DNA of 57,016 nucleotides from Armatimonas sp043757465 (lineage in GTDB: Bacteria > Armatimonadota > Armatimonadia > Armatimonadales > Armatimonadaceae). The translations under genes were made by a program, and so were the position numbers. The stretch lies in assembly GCF_043757465.1 (NCBI RefSeq), contig NZ_JAYVPL010000106.1, positions 1 through 57,016 of the forward strand, read 5' to 3'. This document shows positions 1 to 8,780 of this stretch, one piece after another (position 1 is the stretch's first letter; every line of letters starts with the position of its first letter). The notes below the pieces were generated by a model, which was not told where the DNA came from, made no database searches, and saw only the letters and a program-made list of their open reading frames with translations.

Positions 1-527
1 ACGGGATCGAGGCCCGAGAACGGCTCGTCCATAAGAACCAGAAACTCTGAGCAGAGCAGCTGCTGGGCGATGGCGACGCGCTGGCGCTGGCCGCCAGAGA
101 GCTGAATGGGGTACTTCTTGGCATGCTCGCCCATCCCAAAGCGCTCCAGCATGCTCATTGCTTTGGCCGCATCGTTGTCCGTGGCGACCAGTAAATTAGA
201 GAGAACCGTGCGGTGGGCAAAGAGGGGATAGTCCTGCGCGACCACGCCCACAGTGCCGCGCTTCACGGGATGGGCATCGGCTCCTAGCAAGACTTTCCCA
301 CTTGTGGGTTCCATCAGCCCTGCGAGGATGCGGAAGAGCGTGGTTTTTCCAACACCCGACGGTCCGAGCAGTCCAATGATCTGGCCTTGCTGCCGCCCGG
401 GAATATGGACATTTTTGACTTCCGCATTGACATCTTTTAAGATCGGACGGCCATTGTAGCTATGAGAAATACTCTCCAGCTTGAGAAGCGTCTCGCGCAT
501 CTCGTAGTTGTTATTTGGGGTACTCAT
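1..527 (-). CDS. ABC transporter ATP-binding protein (partial, runs off left edge)
   Basis: The nucleotide-binding subunit of an import-type ABC transporter; about 175 N-terminal residues are visible and the rest lies outside the window. Translating the minus strand shows Walker A (GPSGVGKTT), a Q-loop region (VVAQDYPLF), the signature LSGGQRQRVAIAQQ and Walker B LVLMDEPFSGLDP. The start ATG overlaps the TGA of the permease gene (ATGA, 524-527), so the two are translationally coupled. It is the last visible gene of the operon that also encodes a permease and an OmpA-fused binding protein. The closest familiar relatives are nitrate/sulfonate/taurine-type ATPases, but the substrate cannot be read from the sequence. 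Confidence 0.93.
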   Translation of the reverse strand, partial: MSTPNNNYEMRETLLKLESISHSYNGRPILKDVNAEVKNVHIPGRQQGQIIGLLGPSGVGKTTLFRILAGLMEPTSGKVLLGADAHPVKRGTVGVVAQDYPLFAHRTVLSNLLVATDNDAAKAMSMLERFGMGEHAKKYPIQLSGGQRQRVAIAQQLLCSEFLVLMDEPFSGLDP

Positions 528-1303
528 GCGTCGCTCCGCTCCTTGTTAAGATCGGCCCAGGGGCAGATGATCTGCCGGACCAGGCCCACGGCGTAGTCTT
601 GAAATAATCCCACACAGAGCACAATGAGCTGGATGGCGAAGACTTTGTCCATGTGAAAGTACTTGCGCTGAATATCCAGCGCCACGCCCAGCCCGCCCTC
701 GCTACGGTAGAGCGCCTCCACCATCGGCAAGAGCGTCCACGCAATCGCCGCGTTCTGTCGCACGGCATCGAAGACTTTGTCTATTGTCCCCCGGATCACC
801 ACCTCCCAGACCACGCGCCACTCGGAGAGCCGGAGCGTGCGGGCGTAGTCGTACTGCGACCGAGGGATCTCGGCGATGATCGAGAGTAGGGAGGTGAGCA
901 GAAAGACACTCATCCCCAGCGTGAGCATCGCAAGCTTGACCGGCCGGTCCCCTCCGAGCATCAAGGTGAAGACCACCGAGAAGCCTACCAGAGAGAGAAA
1001 TCGCCCACGCGACACTACCAGTGCCAGGGGGCGAAAGACCGGGATCACGGTGAGATATGCCAGGCTTGTGGAGATCACGGTGGAGAGCGCCAGTGCCTGC
1101 ATAAATAGCCCGAAGCTGACGATCAGCTCCTGCCCGATTCCTCCACGCCAGAGCTCTCCCAATGCCACAAAAACCTCTCCGGGGCGTGGCAGGACTTTAA
1201 AGGGCGACGCGAGCCAGAGCACCAGAAAGAGCGCCGCCTCCCCGAGAAGAATCAAGCGAAATGTTGCCGGGGAGATGACCTTATTAGGCGTGAAAATTCC
1301 CAT
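524..1303 (-). CDS. ABC transporter permease (nitrate/sulfonate/taurine-type family)
   Basis: A 259-residue integral inner-membrane protein with about six hydrophobic segments (starting near residues 15, 58, 85, 105, 125 and 225). A binding-protein-dependent permease signature region sits near residues 150-200 (DYARTLRLSEWRVVWEVVIRG, resembling the EAA loop that contacts the ATPase). It partners the ATPase that overlaps its stop codon and probably the OmpA-fused binding protein encoded 38 nt upstream. The family carries small anions or organosulfur compounds, but here the context (coiled-coil proteins and an OmpA domain) is atypical, so the cargo is unknown. Confidence 0.88.
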   Translation of the reverse strand: MGIFTPNKVISPATFRLILLGEAALFLVLWLASPFKVLPRPGEVFVALGELWRGGIGQELIVSFGLFMQALALSTVISTSLAYLTVIPVFRPLALVVSRGRFLSLVGFSVVFTLMLGGDRPVKLAMLTLGMSVFLLTSLLSIIAEIPRSQYDYARTLRLSEWRVVWEVVIRGTIDKVFDAVRQNAAIAWTLLPMVEALYRSEGGLGVALDIQRKYFHMDKVFAIQLIVLCVGLFQDYAVGLVRQIICPWADLNKERSDA

Positions 1304-1341
1304 AATTTACCTTGCCAGGCCGTTTACGGCCCGGAGCATGT

Positions 1342-3159
1342 TTAGTTGGTTCTTAGCACAATCTCAACACGCCGGTTCTGTGCGCGTCCAGCATCCGTCG
1401 TATTAGGGACAATAGGTTTTGTCTGTCCGTACGACGAGACGGAGATACGTCCCTTAAAGTTTGCGGGGGCTTGTTTTTCCAGCCAGGTTTTTACGGCAAA
1501 GGCGCGTGCCTCCGAGAGTTGCATGTTCTTAGTCGGGTCACCAACATTGTCTGTATGACCTTGAATCTCCACGGACATATTTGAGGCAACCAGAAGGTTA
1601 CGCTTGAGCTTCTCAAGATCCTGAACCGCTTTCGAATCGAACTCCGCACGCCCTGTCATAAACGGGATATTCCACTTGCTCTTGGAGCCCTCGCCATCAG
1701 CAGGTTTGCCCGGTTGTGTAGGCTTGATCTTGGCGACAAGAGTGGTGTCGCCAGCCTTGACCGCCCCGGAACCCGCCTTTGCCAGGATGGCTTTCAGATA
1801 GGAGAGATCCTGCACTTGATCTGCCGAGGGGTAGCCACTGACGATTTCTGGGTACTGTTTGACGACGAGATCCCCAAAGACTTTGTAGACCGCCGAGTAG
1901 AGGTTCGCGGAGCCTTGGGCCAGTCCGAAGGTGAAGGCCGCATCGGAGAGGTTGTTGGCACGCGAGCCGCCCAACTCGACACTCAGGCCGGTCTTATCTT
2001 TCTCCGTGACGCCTTTGTAGTATTTCTTCCAGTAGGCTGCATCGCTCTCTTTGTAGACCACGGCGCTGATCTCCGCTGCCTGCCCGAGCGCTTGATCACT
2101 CTTTTGTACGGCCTCACCGCCTGCGAGCGCGGCTTTGAGCAAGCCTTCCACAATCGGGCGGTTCGCTTTGCACCACTTGTCCACCCCGATCACCACACAG
2201 GGCATCTGGCTGGCGTACTCCTTGGTGGAGACAATCGAGACCAGGCCGCCACGCTTCTGCGCTACATTGACATCGCCGGGAGTCCAGGTCACGACGCCGT
2301 CCACCTTGATCTTCATGGTCTGCCCGGTCTTCTTGCCGTTGCGCACCACGGCCCGCTCCTCGGTGTAGCCGGTGATGTACTTTTCACCCGCGTCTAAGTA
2401 GTCGCTCGTATTGATCCAGTTGATCGCATCCGGGTCGTAGGTTTTCTCGTCGGGGTTGGTCTTGAGGTCGTTATCGCCGATCCACTTCTGCGCGATATTC
2501 CAGTCACCGTCGCGCAAGACGCCCGCAATCACGCCACCGCGTGCCGACTGTGGGTCGCGTTTCCAGTCGGCAGGCCCCATGAACTTGTCCTCGCCTCGTG
2601 AGAAGCCAATCGCCCCAACTACTTTGGGGCGGTACTCCGGCCCGATTTTTGAGAGCGCATCGTCCACGCCCTTGAGAAAGGCTGCCGAGCCGTCGCCCAT
2701 CACGGTCACAAAGTGCGCTCCAACACTGGGATTTTTATCGCCCTGCGAGAGCTTGGTTGCAAAACTGACCAGCGCTTCCGTGAGCTTGTCGTTCATGTCC
2801 TGGCGTGCAAATTTTAAATTGACGCCATTCGTACACATCAGGCTTCCCTGCGTGGCTTGTGGTCCCCCGTTGGCAAAGTGCAGGCCCATGTGCGCGTTCC
2901 AGGCATAGCCGAGCAAGCGCACTTCGGGGAGATTGGTACAGCCGGCTTCTTTTCCGGGCATGGCGACGTTGAGATCGCCCACCCCGGTGCTGGGAGCAGG
3001 GGTACTGCCGTCGGGTAAGACAATCTTTGTCCCTGATACCGAGACTTTATCGGGAGCTTTGGGAATCAGCTTGCTGCCAAAAAGTCGGTAGCCACCGACG
3101 GCACCGCCGATCACAAGAGCTAAGATAACCGCTTTTCCTGCGGGAGTTAGTTGTGCCAT
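1342..3159 (-). CDS. Periplasmic substrate-binding protein fused to a C-terminal OmpA peptidoglycan-binding domain
   Basis: A 605-residue protein with one N-terminal membrane segment (about residues 10-27), so it is probably anchored in the inner membrane with the rest in the periplasm. Residues about 75-440 resemble an NMT1/phosphate-type periplasmic binding fold (for example LLGYAWNAHMGLHFANGG near 84). Residues about 495-605 are a clear OmpA/MotB-like domain: FDSKA, IQGHTDNVGDP, LSEARAFAVKTWLE, GQTKPIVPN and NRRVEI. The domain should grip peptidoglycan. A solute-binding domain tied to the cell wall is unusual for an ABC importer and suggests sensing or wall-tethering. A possible SD (AGGAAA) precedes the ATG. 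Function is inferred from domains only. Confidence 0.85.
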   Translation of the reverse strand: MAQLTPAGKAVILALVIGGAVGGYRLFGSKLIPKAPDKVSVSGTKIVLPDGSTPAPSTGVGDLNVAMPGKEAGCTNLPEVRLLGYAWNAHMGLHFANGGPQATQGSLMCTNGVNLKFARQDMNDKLTEALVSFATKLSQGDKNPSVGAHFVTVMGDGSAAFLKGVDDALSKIGPEYRPKVVGAIGFSRGEDKFMGPADWKRDPQSARGGVIAGVLRDGDWNIAQKWIGDNDLKTNPDEKTYDPDAINWINTSDYLDAGEKYITGYTEERAVVRNGKKTGQTMKIKVDGVVTWTPGDVNVAQKRGGLVSIVSTKEYASQMPCVVIGVDKWCKANRPIVEGLLKAALAGGEAVQKSDQALGQAAEISAVVYKESDAAYWKKYYKGVTEKDKTGLSVELGGSRANNLSDAAFTFGLAQGSANLYSAVYKVFGDLVVKQYPEIVSGYPSADQVQDLSYLKAILAKAGSGAVKAGDTTLVAKIKPTQPGKPADGEGSKSKWNIPFMTGRAEFDSKAVQDLEKLKRNLLVASNMSVEIQGHTDNVGDPTKNMQLSEARAFAVKTWLEKQAPANFKGRISVSSYGQTKPIVPNTTDAGRAQNRRVEIVLRTN

Positions 3160-3189
3160 TTTTCGTTTCCTTAATTTTCTACAACGGAA

Positions 3190-3978
3190 TCAGAACCCTG
3201 ATACTGCGGATGGTTGCACGCTCGCTGCATATTTTGAGGGGCCTGTGTCCAGGCTGAAAAACTCCAAAATATCGTCTATTTTATCGGCCTCCGCCTCACA
3301 CTGTGCCTGTGCGGTGGTGAGCTGCTGCTGCGTGCTGGCGATAATGCCCTGCTGCTCCGTAATCCGCGCTTGCAGAGCCTCTATCTCCGCCTGCGCATAG
3401 CTCATGCGCTCCGTGGTCACTTTTCGCAGGTCCTCGATGTAGGACGCGAGGGCGGCGAGCTTGCGGGAGGCATCGGCGACAATGGTCTCGGCGCTGGCTC
3501 CCATGGTCGCGCCCATCGTGGTGAGGGTGGCGGCGACCATCTGGCGCTGCATGTCCAGTGAGAGCCCATTAGGGAGCTTGGAGAGCAGCTCGCGGGTCTG
3601 CTCCGCCCCAAAAGTGACCGTGGGCAGCTTGGCTCCGGCATAGATCGCCTGTACATCCACATTGCCATTGGGTAAGAGCGCTCCGGATGTTTCTTCCGCG
3701 GAGACTTTGATCTCGTCCAAGTTGGGACCATCGCTCTGGCGCACGAGCTGCTCGACGGTCTGGGGCGCTTGTGAGCCTGTCCCGATTGCCTTGGATTTTT
3801 TCTCAATCTCCGCCAGCTTACGATCCAGCTCCGTCATCTCGGCACTGGGAGTATTGCCATGCGGCGTGGGCGATGGTGCGGGCTCCGAGAAATTAAGCGC
3901 ACGGGGGGCTTCGGACTTCGGCTCGTCCATCGTGACGAAAAGCCCGACAGCTTTACGAAATTTATCAGCAATTGGCAT
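3190..3978 (-). CDS. Uncharacterised coiled-coil protein of the ABC/OmpA operon
   Basis: 262 residues, no signal peptide and no clear membrane segment, so probably cytoplasmic. The N-terminal half is low-complexity and rich in P, S, E and T (residues about 15-60). Residues about 120-170 form a compact alanine/threonine-rich helical stretch, and residues about 175-235 are a strong heptad-like coiled coil rich in Q, E and A (for example QARITEQQGIIASTQQQLTTA). It lies 30 nt upstream of the OmpA-fusion gene and 25 nt downstream of another helical membrane-associated protein, all in one direction. I do not recognise a family; a scaffolding or membrane-stress role alongside the transporter is only a guess from context. 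Confidence 0.8.
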   Translation of the reverse strand: MPIADKFRKAVGLFVTMDEPKSEAPRALNFSEPAPSPTPHGNTPSAEMTELDRKLAEIEKKSKAIGTGSQAPQTVEQLVRQSDGPNLDEIKVSAEETSGALLPNGNVDVQAIYAGAKLPTVTFGAEQTRELLSKLPNGLSLDMQRQMVAATLTTMGATMGASAETIVADASRKLAALASYIEDLRKVTTERMSYAQAEIEALQARITEQQGIIASTQQQLTTAQAQCEAEADKIDDILEFFSLDTGPSKYAASVQPSAVSGF

Positions 3979-4003
3979 AGATTAGCGTTCTACCTCGTTA
4001 CCA

Positions 4004-4858
4004 TTATAAATCAAGACGGTGCGACATGTCATCATAGGCCGCAATCTCATCTAAAAGATTGGTCATCGCATCCGTTTGAGTGACCACACCCTCGATATCG
4101 GCGAGAACTTGCTCCGGGGGCCGCGCCCGAATCTGGTCATTGATAAGCCCGAAGGAGTCCTCCAGAAGCTGCATCTGGTGGCCTAAGTTGGTCAGAATTC
4201 GCCCGATTCGCCCAACATACTCATGACGCTGGGTCAGCACTTCCCTGCGCTTGTCCAAAACTGCCTGGGTGTTGCTATCTTCGTCGTGCTTGCCTTCGAG
4301 TTGCGCGATTTCCTCATCGAAGCGCTCCTGAATGGTGGTGACCATGCGCCGTGAACGGTCCTCGTTGGGAATCGGCGGCCCCTCTTTATCGCGACGCTTG
4401 CCTTTGAGGCCCACAACGACTTCGGCGTAGACATTTTCGAGATACTGCGCAAACTCCACCTCACGCCGTGCAAAGAGCAGAAACTTCTCCAGTAAGTAGT
4501 CTAGCTTGCGGCAGACCTCCCGCATCCAGTTCTCTTTGGAGAGGGCGTGGCCATCGAGCTGCGTGCGGATGTCCTCCAGGCGCGTAAAGCGCTCCTGAAC
4601 ATTCTCTGAGATCACAAGAAAAACTTGCTCTCTAAGCTTCACGCGCCGCGCAGTCACTTCCGCATCGAAGCGCTGCGAGAGACGTTTCTGGTACCAGCGG
4701 GAATCGGGGACAAAGAGCAGGTACCCCACTTCCGCAACGACTCCTATCAGAAGGGGGAGAGGATTGAGAAATGCCAGTGAGAGTCCTGCTGCACCCGCCA
4801 ATCCGACGACGTTGAAGTTCTCCTTAAATGCATCGGCCAAGCGATTCTTACGTGCCAT
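4004..4858 (-). CDS. Uncharacterised helical protein with N-terminal membrane hairpin (first gene of ABC/OmpA operon)
   Basis: 284 residues. A hydrophobic hairpin occupies about residues 15-50 (two short helices containing LAFLNPLPLLIGVVAEVGYLL). The remainder is charged and almost wholly helical, with coiled-coil character between about 60 and 280. The layout resembles membrane-bending or membrane-stress proteins in general terms, but no family is recognised. A TAAAAT box 8 nt upstream of the ATG marks it as the likely head of the operon. The stop TAA (4004-4006) is followed after 25 nt by the next gene. Real gene status is supported by length, codon use and operon position. Confidence 0.8.
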   Translation of the reverse strand: MARKNRLADAFKENFNVVGLAGAAGLSLAFLNPLPLLIGVVAEVGYLLFVPDSRWYQKRLSQRFDAEVTARRVKLREQVFLVISENVQERFTRLEDIRTQLDGHALSKENWMREVCRKLDYLLEKFLLFARREVEFAQYLENVYAEVVVGLKGKRRDKEGPPIPNEDRSRRMVTTIQERFDEEIAQLEGKHDEDSNTQAVLDKRREVLTQRHEYVGRIGRILTNLGHQMQLLEDSFGLINDQIRARPPEQVLADIEGVVTQTDAMTNLLDEIAAYDDMSHRLDL

Positions 4859-4866
4859 TGGCCTCT

Positions 4867-4872
4867 ATTTTA
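4867..4872 (-). promoter_or_regulatory. -10 box (TAAAAT) of the ABC/OmpA operon
   Basis: Minus-strand TAAAAT, 8 nt before the ATG at 4858, with no Shine-Dalgarno sequence between. It fits a transcript with almost no 5' leader. Confidence 0.5.
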
Positions 4873-4877
4873 ACACG

Positions 4878-4906
4878 AAAAACCTTCGCCCCCATGAATG
4901 GGGGCG
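4878..4906 (-). terminator. Intrinsic terminator after the DUF1552 gene
   Basis: On the minus strand a GC-only stem (CGCCCCC/GGGGGCG with a 6-nt loop) is followed within a few bases by TTTTT. It lies 6 nt past the DUF1552 stop codon and just ahead of the next operon. Confidence 0.7.
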
Positions 4907-4911
4907 AGTTC

Positions 4912-6261
4912 CTAAAAGAGTTGCTGAACCTTGCCGGTCGAGTCGCCTAGGGTCTCGCCGGGAACCCCGAAGCGATCCAGCATGGTGATGAGCAGGTTCG
5001 TCATTGGGGTGCCGTTCTTGTACTTGATGTGCCGCCCGCCTGCAATCGTCCCGCCGCCACCACCCGCCAACAAGAGCGGTAAATCATCGTGGTTGTGCCG
5101 GTCGCCGTCGCTGATGCCGCCGCCGTAGACAAGCATCGTGTTGTCCAGAAGTGTTCGGTTACCCTCTTTGATGTTCTGCATCTGGCCTAGAATATAAGCG
5201 AGCTGCTCCACGTGGAAGCGGTTGATCTTCTTGAGATTCTCCAGCTTCTCAGGGCTACGTCCATGGTGCGATGTCTCGTGGTGCCCATCGTTGATACCGA
5301 CTTGTTTGTAGGCGCGGTTCGATCCCTCATTGGCGAACATAAATGTGGAGATGCGGGTGATATCGGCTTGAAACGCCAGCACCATCATGTCGCCCAGAAG
5401 CTTCACGTGATCGGGGTAGTCAGGAAGGCCTCCCGACATTCGCGCCTTCAGCGATTCTCCGCTGACGCCTGTCTCTTTGCCCGCTTTTTCCAAGAACGCC
5501 ATGCGCCGCTCGATCTCGCGGATGCCCGTGAAGTACTCCTCCATCTTATGGCGGTCATGGGTCCCGAGACGTCCCTGGAGCGACTTGGCGTCTTCGAGCA
5601 CAAAGTCCAGGATACTCTTGTCGTTTTGCTTGCGCTGTGCCCGTGCCTCGGCGCTCTCGCTGGCATCCTCGCCCCCGAAGAGCCGCTCAAACACGAGGCG
5701 TGGCTCGGTCTCTTTGGACATCGGGGAGTTCTCGGTGCGCCAGGAGATGGTATTGGAGTAGGCACACGAGTACCCACTGTCGCAGTCGCCCGCGAGGCCA
5801 CCGCGCTCGCAGCCAATTTCCAGGCTGGGGAAGCGCGTGAGCTGGCCCTTCTTGGCCGCCGCGAGCTGGTCCGCCGAGAGGCCCACTTTAATATCCGCGC
5901 CGCTGGTCTTCTTGGGCTTGCAGCCGGTCAGCCAGGCCGCCGCCGAACGCGCATGGTCACCGCCGCCATCGCCGTGGGCGAAGGCCCAGTTCTGAGTAAG
6001 CCCGGTGAGCACGTTGAAGTGTTCTTTCATGCCCGCCAATGGCTCCAGGGTGTGCGGCAGTGCGCCCAAAGCCCCCTCGCCCTCAGGAGTCCAGTGCGCC
6101 ATGTTGATGCCATTGGGTACGAACAGAAACGCCATGCGTAGCGGCGCTTCGCCCGCACTCTTCCCCGTCTGCGCAAAAGCGACTGCTTCGAGCCAGGGCA
6201 GTGCCAGCGCCACTCCCGCTCCCCGAAGGAGAGTCCGTCGCGTCATACTTGCATCGTTCAT
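4912..6261 (-). CDS. DUF1552 domain-containing Tat-exported protein
   Basis: 449 residues. It begins with a twin-arginine signal (TRRTLLRGAGVALALPWLEA, residues 7-26), so it should be exported folded. The body matches the DUF1552 family seen in Planctomycetes, Verrucomicrobia and Armatimonadota: near residues 45-60 RMAFLFVPNGINMAHW, later LTGCKPKKT, and near 385-395 the MLVYGGGISDGDRHNHDDLP region. Members almost always sit beside DUF1592/DUF1588 cytochromes, as here (the upstream gene ends 18 nt away). The biochemical role is unproven; the fold is alkaline-phosphatase/sulfatase-like by general resemblance. A TATAAT box lies 7 nt before the ATG, overlapping the stop region of the upstream gene, so it can be transcribed separately. 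Confidence 0.9.
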   Translation of the reverse strand: MNDASMTRRTLLRGAGVALALPWLEAVAFAQTGKSAGEAPLRMAFLFVPNGINMAHWTPEGEGALGALPHTLEPLAGMKEHFNVLTGLTQNWAFAHGDGGGDHARSAAAWLTGCKPKKTSGADIKVGLSADQLAAAKKGQLTRFPSLEIGCERGGLAGDCDSGYSCAYSNTISWRTENSPMSKETEPRLVFERLFGGEDASESAEARAQRKQNDKSILDFVLEDAKSLQGRLGTHDRHKMEEYFTGIREIERRMAFLEKAGKETGVSGESLKARMSGGLPDYPDHVKLLGDMMVLAFQADITRISTFMFANEGSNRAYKQVGINDGHHETSHHGRSPEKLENLKKINRFHVEQLAYILGQMQNIKEGNRTLLDNTMLVYGGGISDGDRHNHDDLPLLLAGGGGGTIAGGRHIKYKNGTPMTNLLITMLDRFGVPGETLGDSTGKVQQLF

Positions 6262-6268
6262 AGTTTGA

Positions 6269-6274
6269 ATTATA
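6269..6274 (-). promoter_or_regulatory. -10 box (TATAAT) of the DUF1552 gene
   Basis: Perfect consensus, 7 nt before the ATG at 6261, in the 18-nt gap after the cytochrome gene. Confidence 0.55.
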
Positions 6275-6279
6275 CCTTG

Positions 6280-8709
6280 CTAAATTTTCTTGCCGGATTC
6301 ATCGCCGCGCCGCTCACGGAACGGCTGGCTGGTAATCACTGCTTCCACGATTGCGGAGAACTTGTAGCCCTTGGCTTCCACGGTCTTGGCCATGGCCTCC
6401 AGATTACATTTATCGGTACGCTCGACCCCGCGCCCGAGGGCGTAGGTGAGCAGGCGCTCGGTCATGGCTTTGGTGAACTGGCTCCTCTTGCCGAGTAGCA
6501 CTTTTTTGAGTTCCTTGGGGCCGTCGAACTTACTGCCATCAGGAAGCACTCCCGACACATCAATGGGCTTCCCATCATCGTCCAGACGCCACTTCCCAAT
6601 CGCATCGTAGTTCTCCAGCGCCAGCCCGATGGCATCCATCTGGGTGTGGCAGTTGGCGCAGGCCGGGTCTTTGCGATGAATCTCCAGCCGCTTGCGGAGC
6701 GTCTCGGCGACAATCGGCCCGCCGGGCTTATCGAGCTCGGGGACATTGGGCGGTGGGGGAGGTGGCGGCGTCCCCAGAAGATTTTCCAGAACCCACTTTC
6801 CACGCTTGACCGGCGATGTGCGCCCCGGGTTGCTGGTGAGGGTGAGCACGGCGGCCATGGAGAGAATGCCACCCCGCTGGCCCGGTGGCACAGGAACCCG
6901 CTGAAACTCCGAGCCTTTCACACTAGAGTTGCCGTAGTGCTTGGCCAGAGTTTCATTGAGATAGGAGTAGTCCGCATCCAGAAACTCCAGGATGCTGCGG
7001 TCTTCCTGGACAATGCCCGTGAAGAACAGCTCGGGCTCCGTGCGCATGGCCTGTCGTAGCGGTTCGTTGAAGGCCGGGAAGCGTGCCGTGTCGGGCTGCA
7101 CCACGCTCACTTTTCGCAACTGGAGCCACTGGCCGGCAAAGTTATCGGCCAGCGCCCGGGAGCGCGGGTCTCTGAGCATGCGCTTGGCTTGTACGAGTAA
7201 AACACCAGGAGCCTGGAGCTTTTTTTGATCCGCAAGCGCTAAGAGCTCATCATCAGGCAGCGACGACCATAAAAAATACGAGAGGCGCGTTGCCAGCTCG
7301 TGGTCGTTAAGCTGCCGCCGGAAGCTGGGATCATCGGGTTTGGCATCGGGCTCCGGGCGGAAGAGGAAGCTCGGCGAGACCAGAATTCCCTGGAGGGCGA
7401 ACTGAATGCCCTTCTCAAACGACTGCTTCTGGTTTTTCGCCATGCGCGAGAGCCCGACCAGACGCTTCACCTCATCGCTGGTGACAGGCCGACGGAAGGC
7501 ACGATGGGCGATGGGAGTCAGAACCGCCTTTGCAGCGCGATCCCACTCCGCGTCGGTGTTGTCATCGGGCGTCTCAATAACCAATTTGCGGTGCGAAAAA
7601 GGCAGCTCCCGCTTGATCGTCCGCTTCTGAACTTCCTCAGGAATCTGAATCTCGATAGATTCCACGGTGAGGTTTCTATCACGCCGCTCGGGGGGGAGCT
7701 TTTCATCATAGAAGTCGTTGAGGAACTCCGCGCCGACTTTCTGCTTGCCCGGCTGCTCAATGGCGACTAATGCCTTGTAGGGTTGCAGATTGTTCGGCCC
7801 CGTGGTCACGGACACTTCCTTGGCGAAACTCCCCCCTACTTTGATTCTCATTTTGGCGGGTTCCGGGCCGCGCTTTTTGTTGGGAAGGTCAATATCAGGG
7901 CCCGCTGGGCTGGCGCCTGCTCGCACAATAATGGTGTAATCGCCAGCAGCAGGGAAGTCAAACTCGGAGCTGGCCTCACCGTTACTTGAGAGCAAGTAGC
8001 CCTCGCCTGTCACGCTGCCGGGGCCCTTGAGCTGTCCCGCGAGAATTTTTACTGAGCTGGGCTTATCCTCTGGAGCGATAATCGCGGCTCGGCTCGCCTT
8101 TGAGGCTGCGCTCATATACTTCTCCATGAGCAGCGGCGAGAGCGAGAGCACATCGCCGATATTGTCGAAGCCATAGCCGACATCGTCGTTGGGGAAGGCA
8201 TCGGCGAGATGCAGATCCACGCCCAAGAGATCACGCAGGGTGTTGTTGTACTCCGCGCGGTTTAATCGCCGCATGGTGACGCGGCCCGGGTCGTTGATCT
8301 GGCAGTCAGCCTGGGAGAATAAGCTCTCCAGTGTCTGCCCGATCTTCTTGCGCTCCGCATCACTGGGCTGAGGAACTCCCGCAGGTGGCATGCGTTTCTC
8401 AAGCACCGCTGCCTCAACACGCTCCCAGGAGACGCGGCCTTTGAGAGCTGCAGCGAAGTTTTTTTCGCCGCTCAGGTTGATCCCGCCCGAGCCCTTGGGG
8501 GCCGTGTGACAGCCCACGCAGTACTTCTGCACCAGCGGCAGCACCTCCCGCTCAAAAGCAGCCGTCCCTGCCGAAGTGGTCTTGGTTGTTTTTTGGCTGG
8601 TGATGACAGCAGGCTTCTTAGGAGCGGTTTTTTTCTGGGGAAGGGCTGCCGCCGCTGTAAGAGCAACAAGGGGCAGGCCGATCGCAAACAAAGTAATACT
8701 TCGGAGCAT
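6280..8709 (-). CDS. Planctomycete-type cytochrome c / DUF1587-DUF1592-DUF1588-DUF1585 protein
   Basis: About 809 residues. The start is taken at the ATG at 8709 (MLRSITLFAIG, a signal peptide). An in-frame start at 9045 would add 112 unlikely residues running back over the divergent acyltransferase. After the signal peptide come a haem-c motif CVGCH (near residue 64) in a cytochrome domain, DUF1587 (RLNRAEYNNTLRDLLGVD), a carbohydrate-binding-like beta region, DUF1595 (AFRRPVTSDEVKRL), DUF1592 (LATRLSYFLWSSLPDDELL), DUF1588 (GRTSPVKRGKWVLENLLGTP) with a second CxxCH (CANCH), and DUF1585 (RLLTYALGRGVERTD). A periplasmic electron-transfer role, perhaps in polymer oxidation, is inferred. It pairs with the DUF1552 gene downstream. 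Confidence 0.9.
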   Translation of the reverse strand: MLRSITLFAIGLPLVALTAAAALPQKKTAPKKPAVITSQKTTKTTSAGTAAFEREVLPLVQKYCVGCHTAPKGSGGINLSGEKNFAAALKGRVSWERVEAAVLEKRMPPAGVPQPSDAERKKIGQTLESLFSQADCQINDPGRVTMRRLNRAEYNNTLRDLLGVDLHLADAFPNDDVGYGFDNIGDVLSLSPLLMEKYMSAASKASRAAIIAPEDKPSSVKILAGQLKGPGSVTGEGYLLSSNGEASSEFDFPAAGDYTIIVRAGASPAGPDIDLPNKKRGPEPAKMRIKVGGSFAKEVSVTTGPNNLQPYKALVAIEQPGKQKVGAEFLNDFYDEKLPPERRDRNLTVESIEIQIPEEVQKRTIKRELPFSHRKLVIETPDDNTDAEWDRAAKAVLTPIAHRAFRRPVTSDEVKRLVGLSRMAKNQKQSFEKGIQFALQGILVSPSFLFRPEPDAKPDDPSFRRQLNDHELATRLSYFLWSSLPDDELLALADQKKLQAPGVLLVQAKRMLRDPRSRALADNFAGQWLQLRKVSVVQPDTARFPAFNEPLRQAMRTEPELFFTGIVQEDRSILEFLDADYSYLNETLAKHYGNSSVKGSEFQRVPVPPGQRGGILSMAAVLTLTSNPGRTSPVKRGKWVLENLLGTPPPPPPPNVPELDKPGGPIVAETLRKRLEIHRKDPACANCHTQMDAIGLALENYDAIGKWRLDDDGKPIDVSGVLPDGSKFDGPKELKKVLLGKRSQFTKAMTERLLTYALGRGVERTDKCNLEAMAKTVEAKGYKFSAIVEAVITSQPFRERRGDESGKKI

Positions 8710-8715
8710 GGCTTT

Positions 8716-8721
8716 TCTATA
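8716..8721 (-). promoter_or_regulatory. -10-like box (TATAGA) of the cytochrome gene
   Basis: 6 nt before the ATG at 8709. It supports that start over the upstream in-frame one. Confidence 0.4.
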
Positions 8722-8769
8722 GATGGTTACAGAGACAAATAGGTTCAGGTTCCGTGTAATTTTTCCCGG

Positions 8770-8775
8770 TATTAT
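8770..8775 (+). promoter_or_regulatory. -10 box (TATTAT) of the acyltransferase gene
   Basis: 5 nt before the GTG start at 8781, with no SD between. Confidence 0.4.
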
Positions 8776-8780
8776 AGTTT

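Noticed and set aside
5212..6141. 309-codon plus-strand ORF opposite the DUF1552 gene
   Set aside because: Shadow ORF; the minus strand has the clear family motifs and Tat signal.
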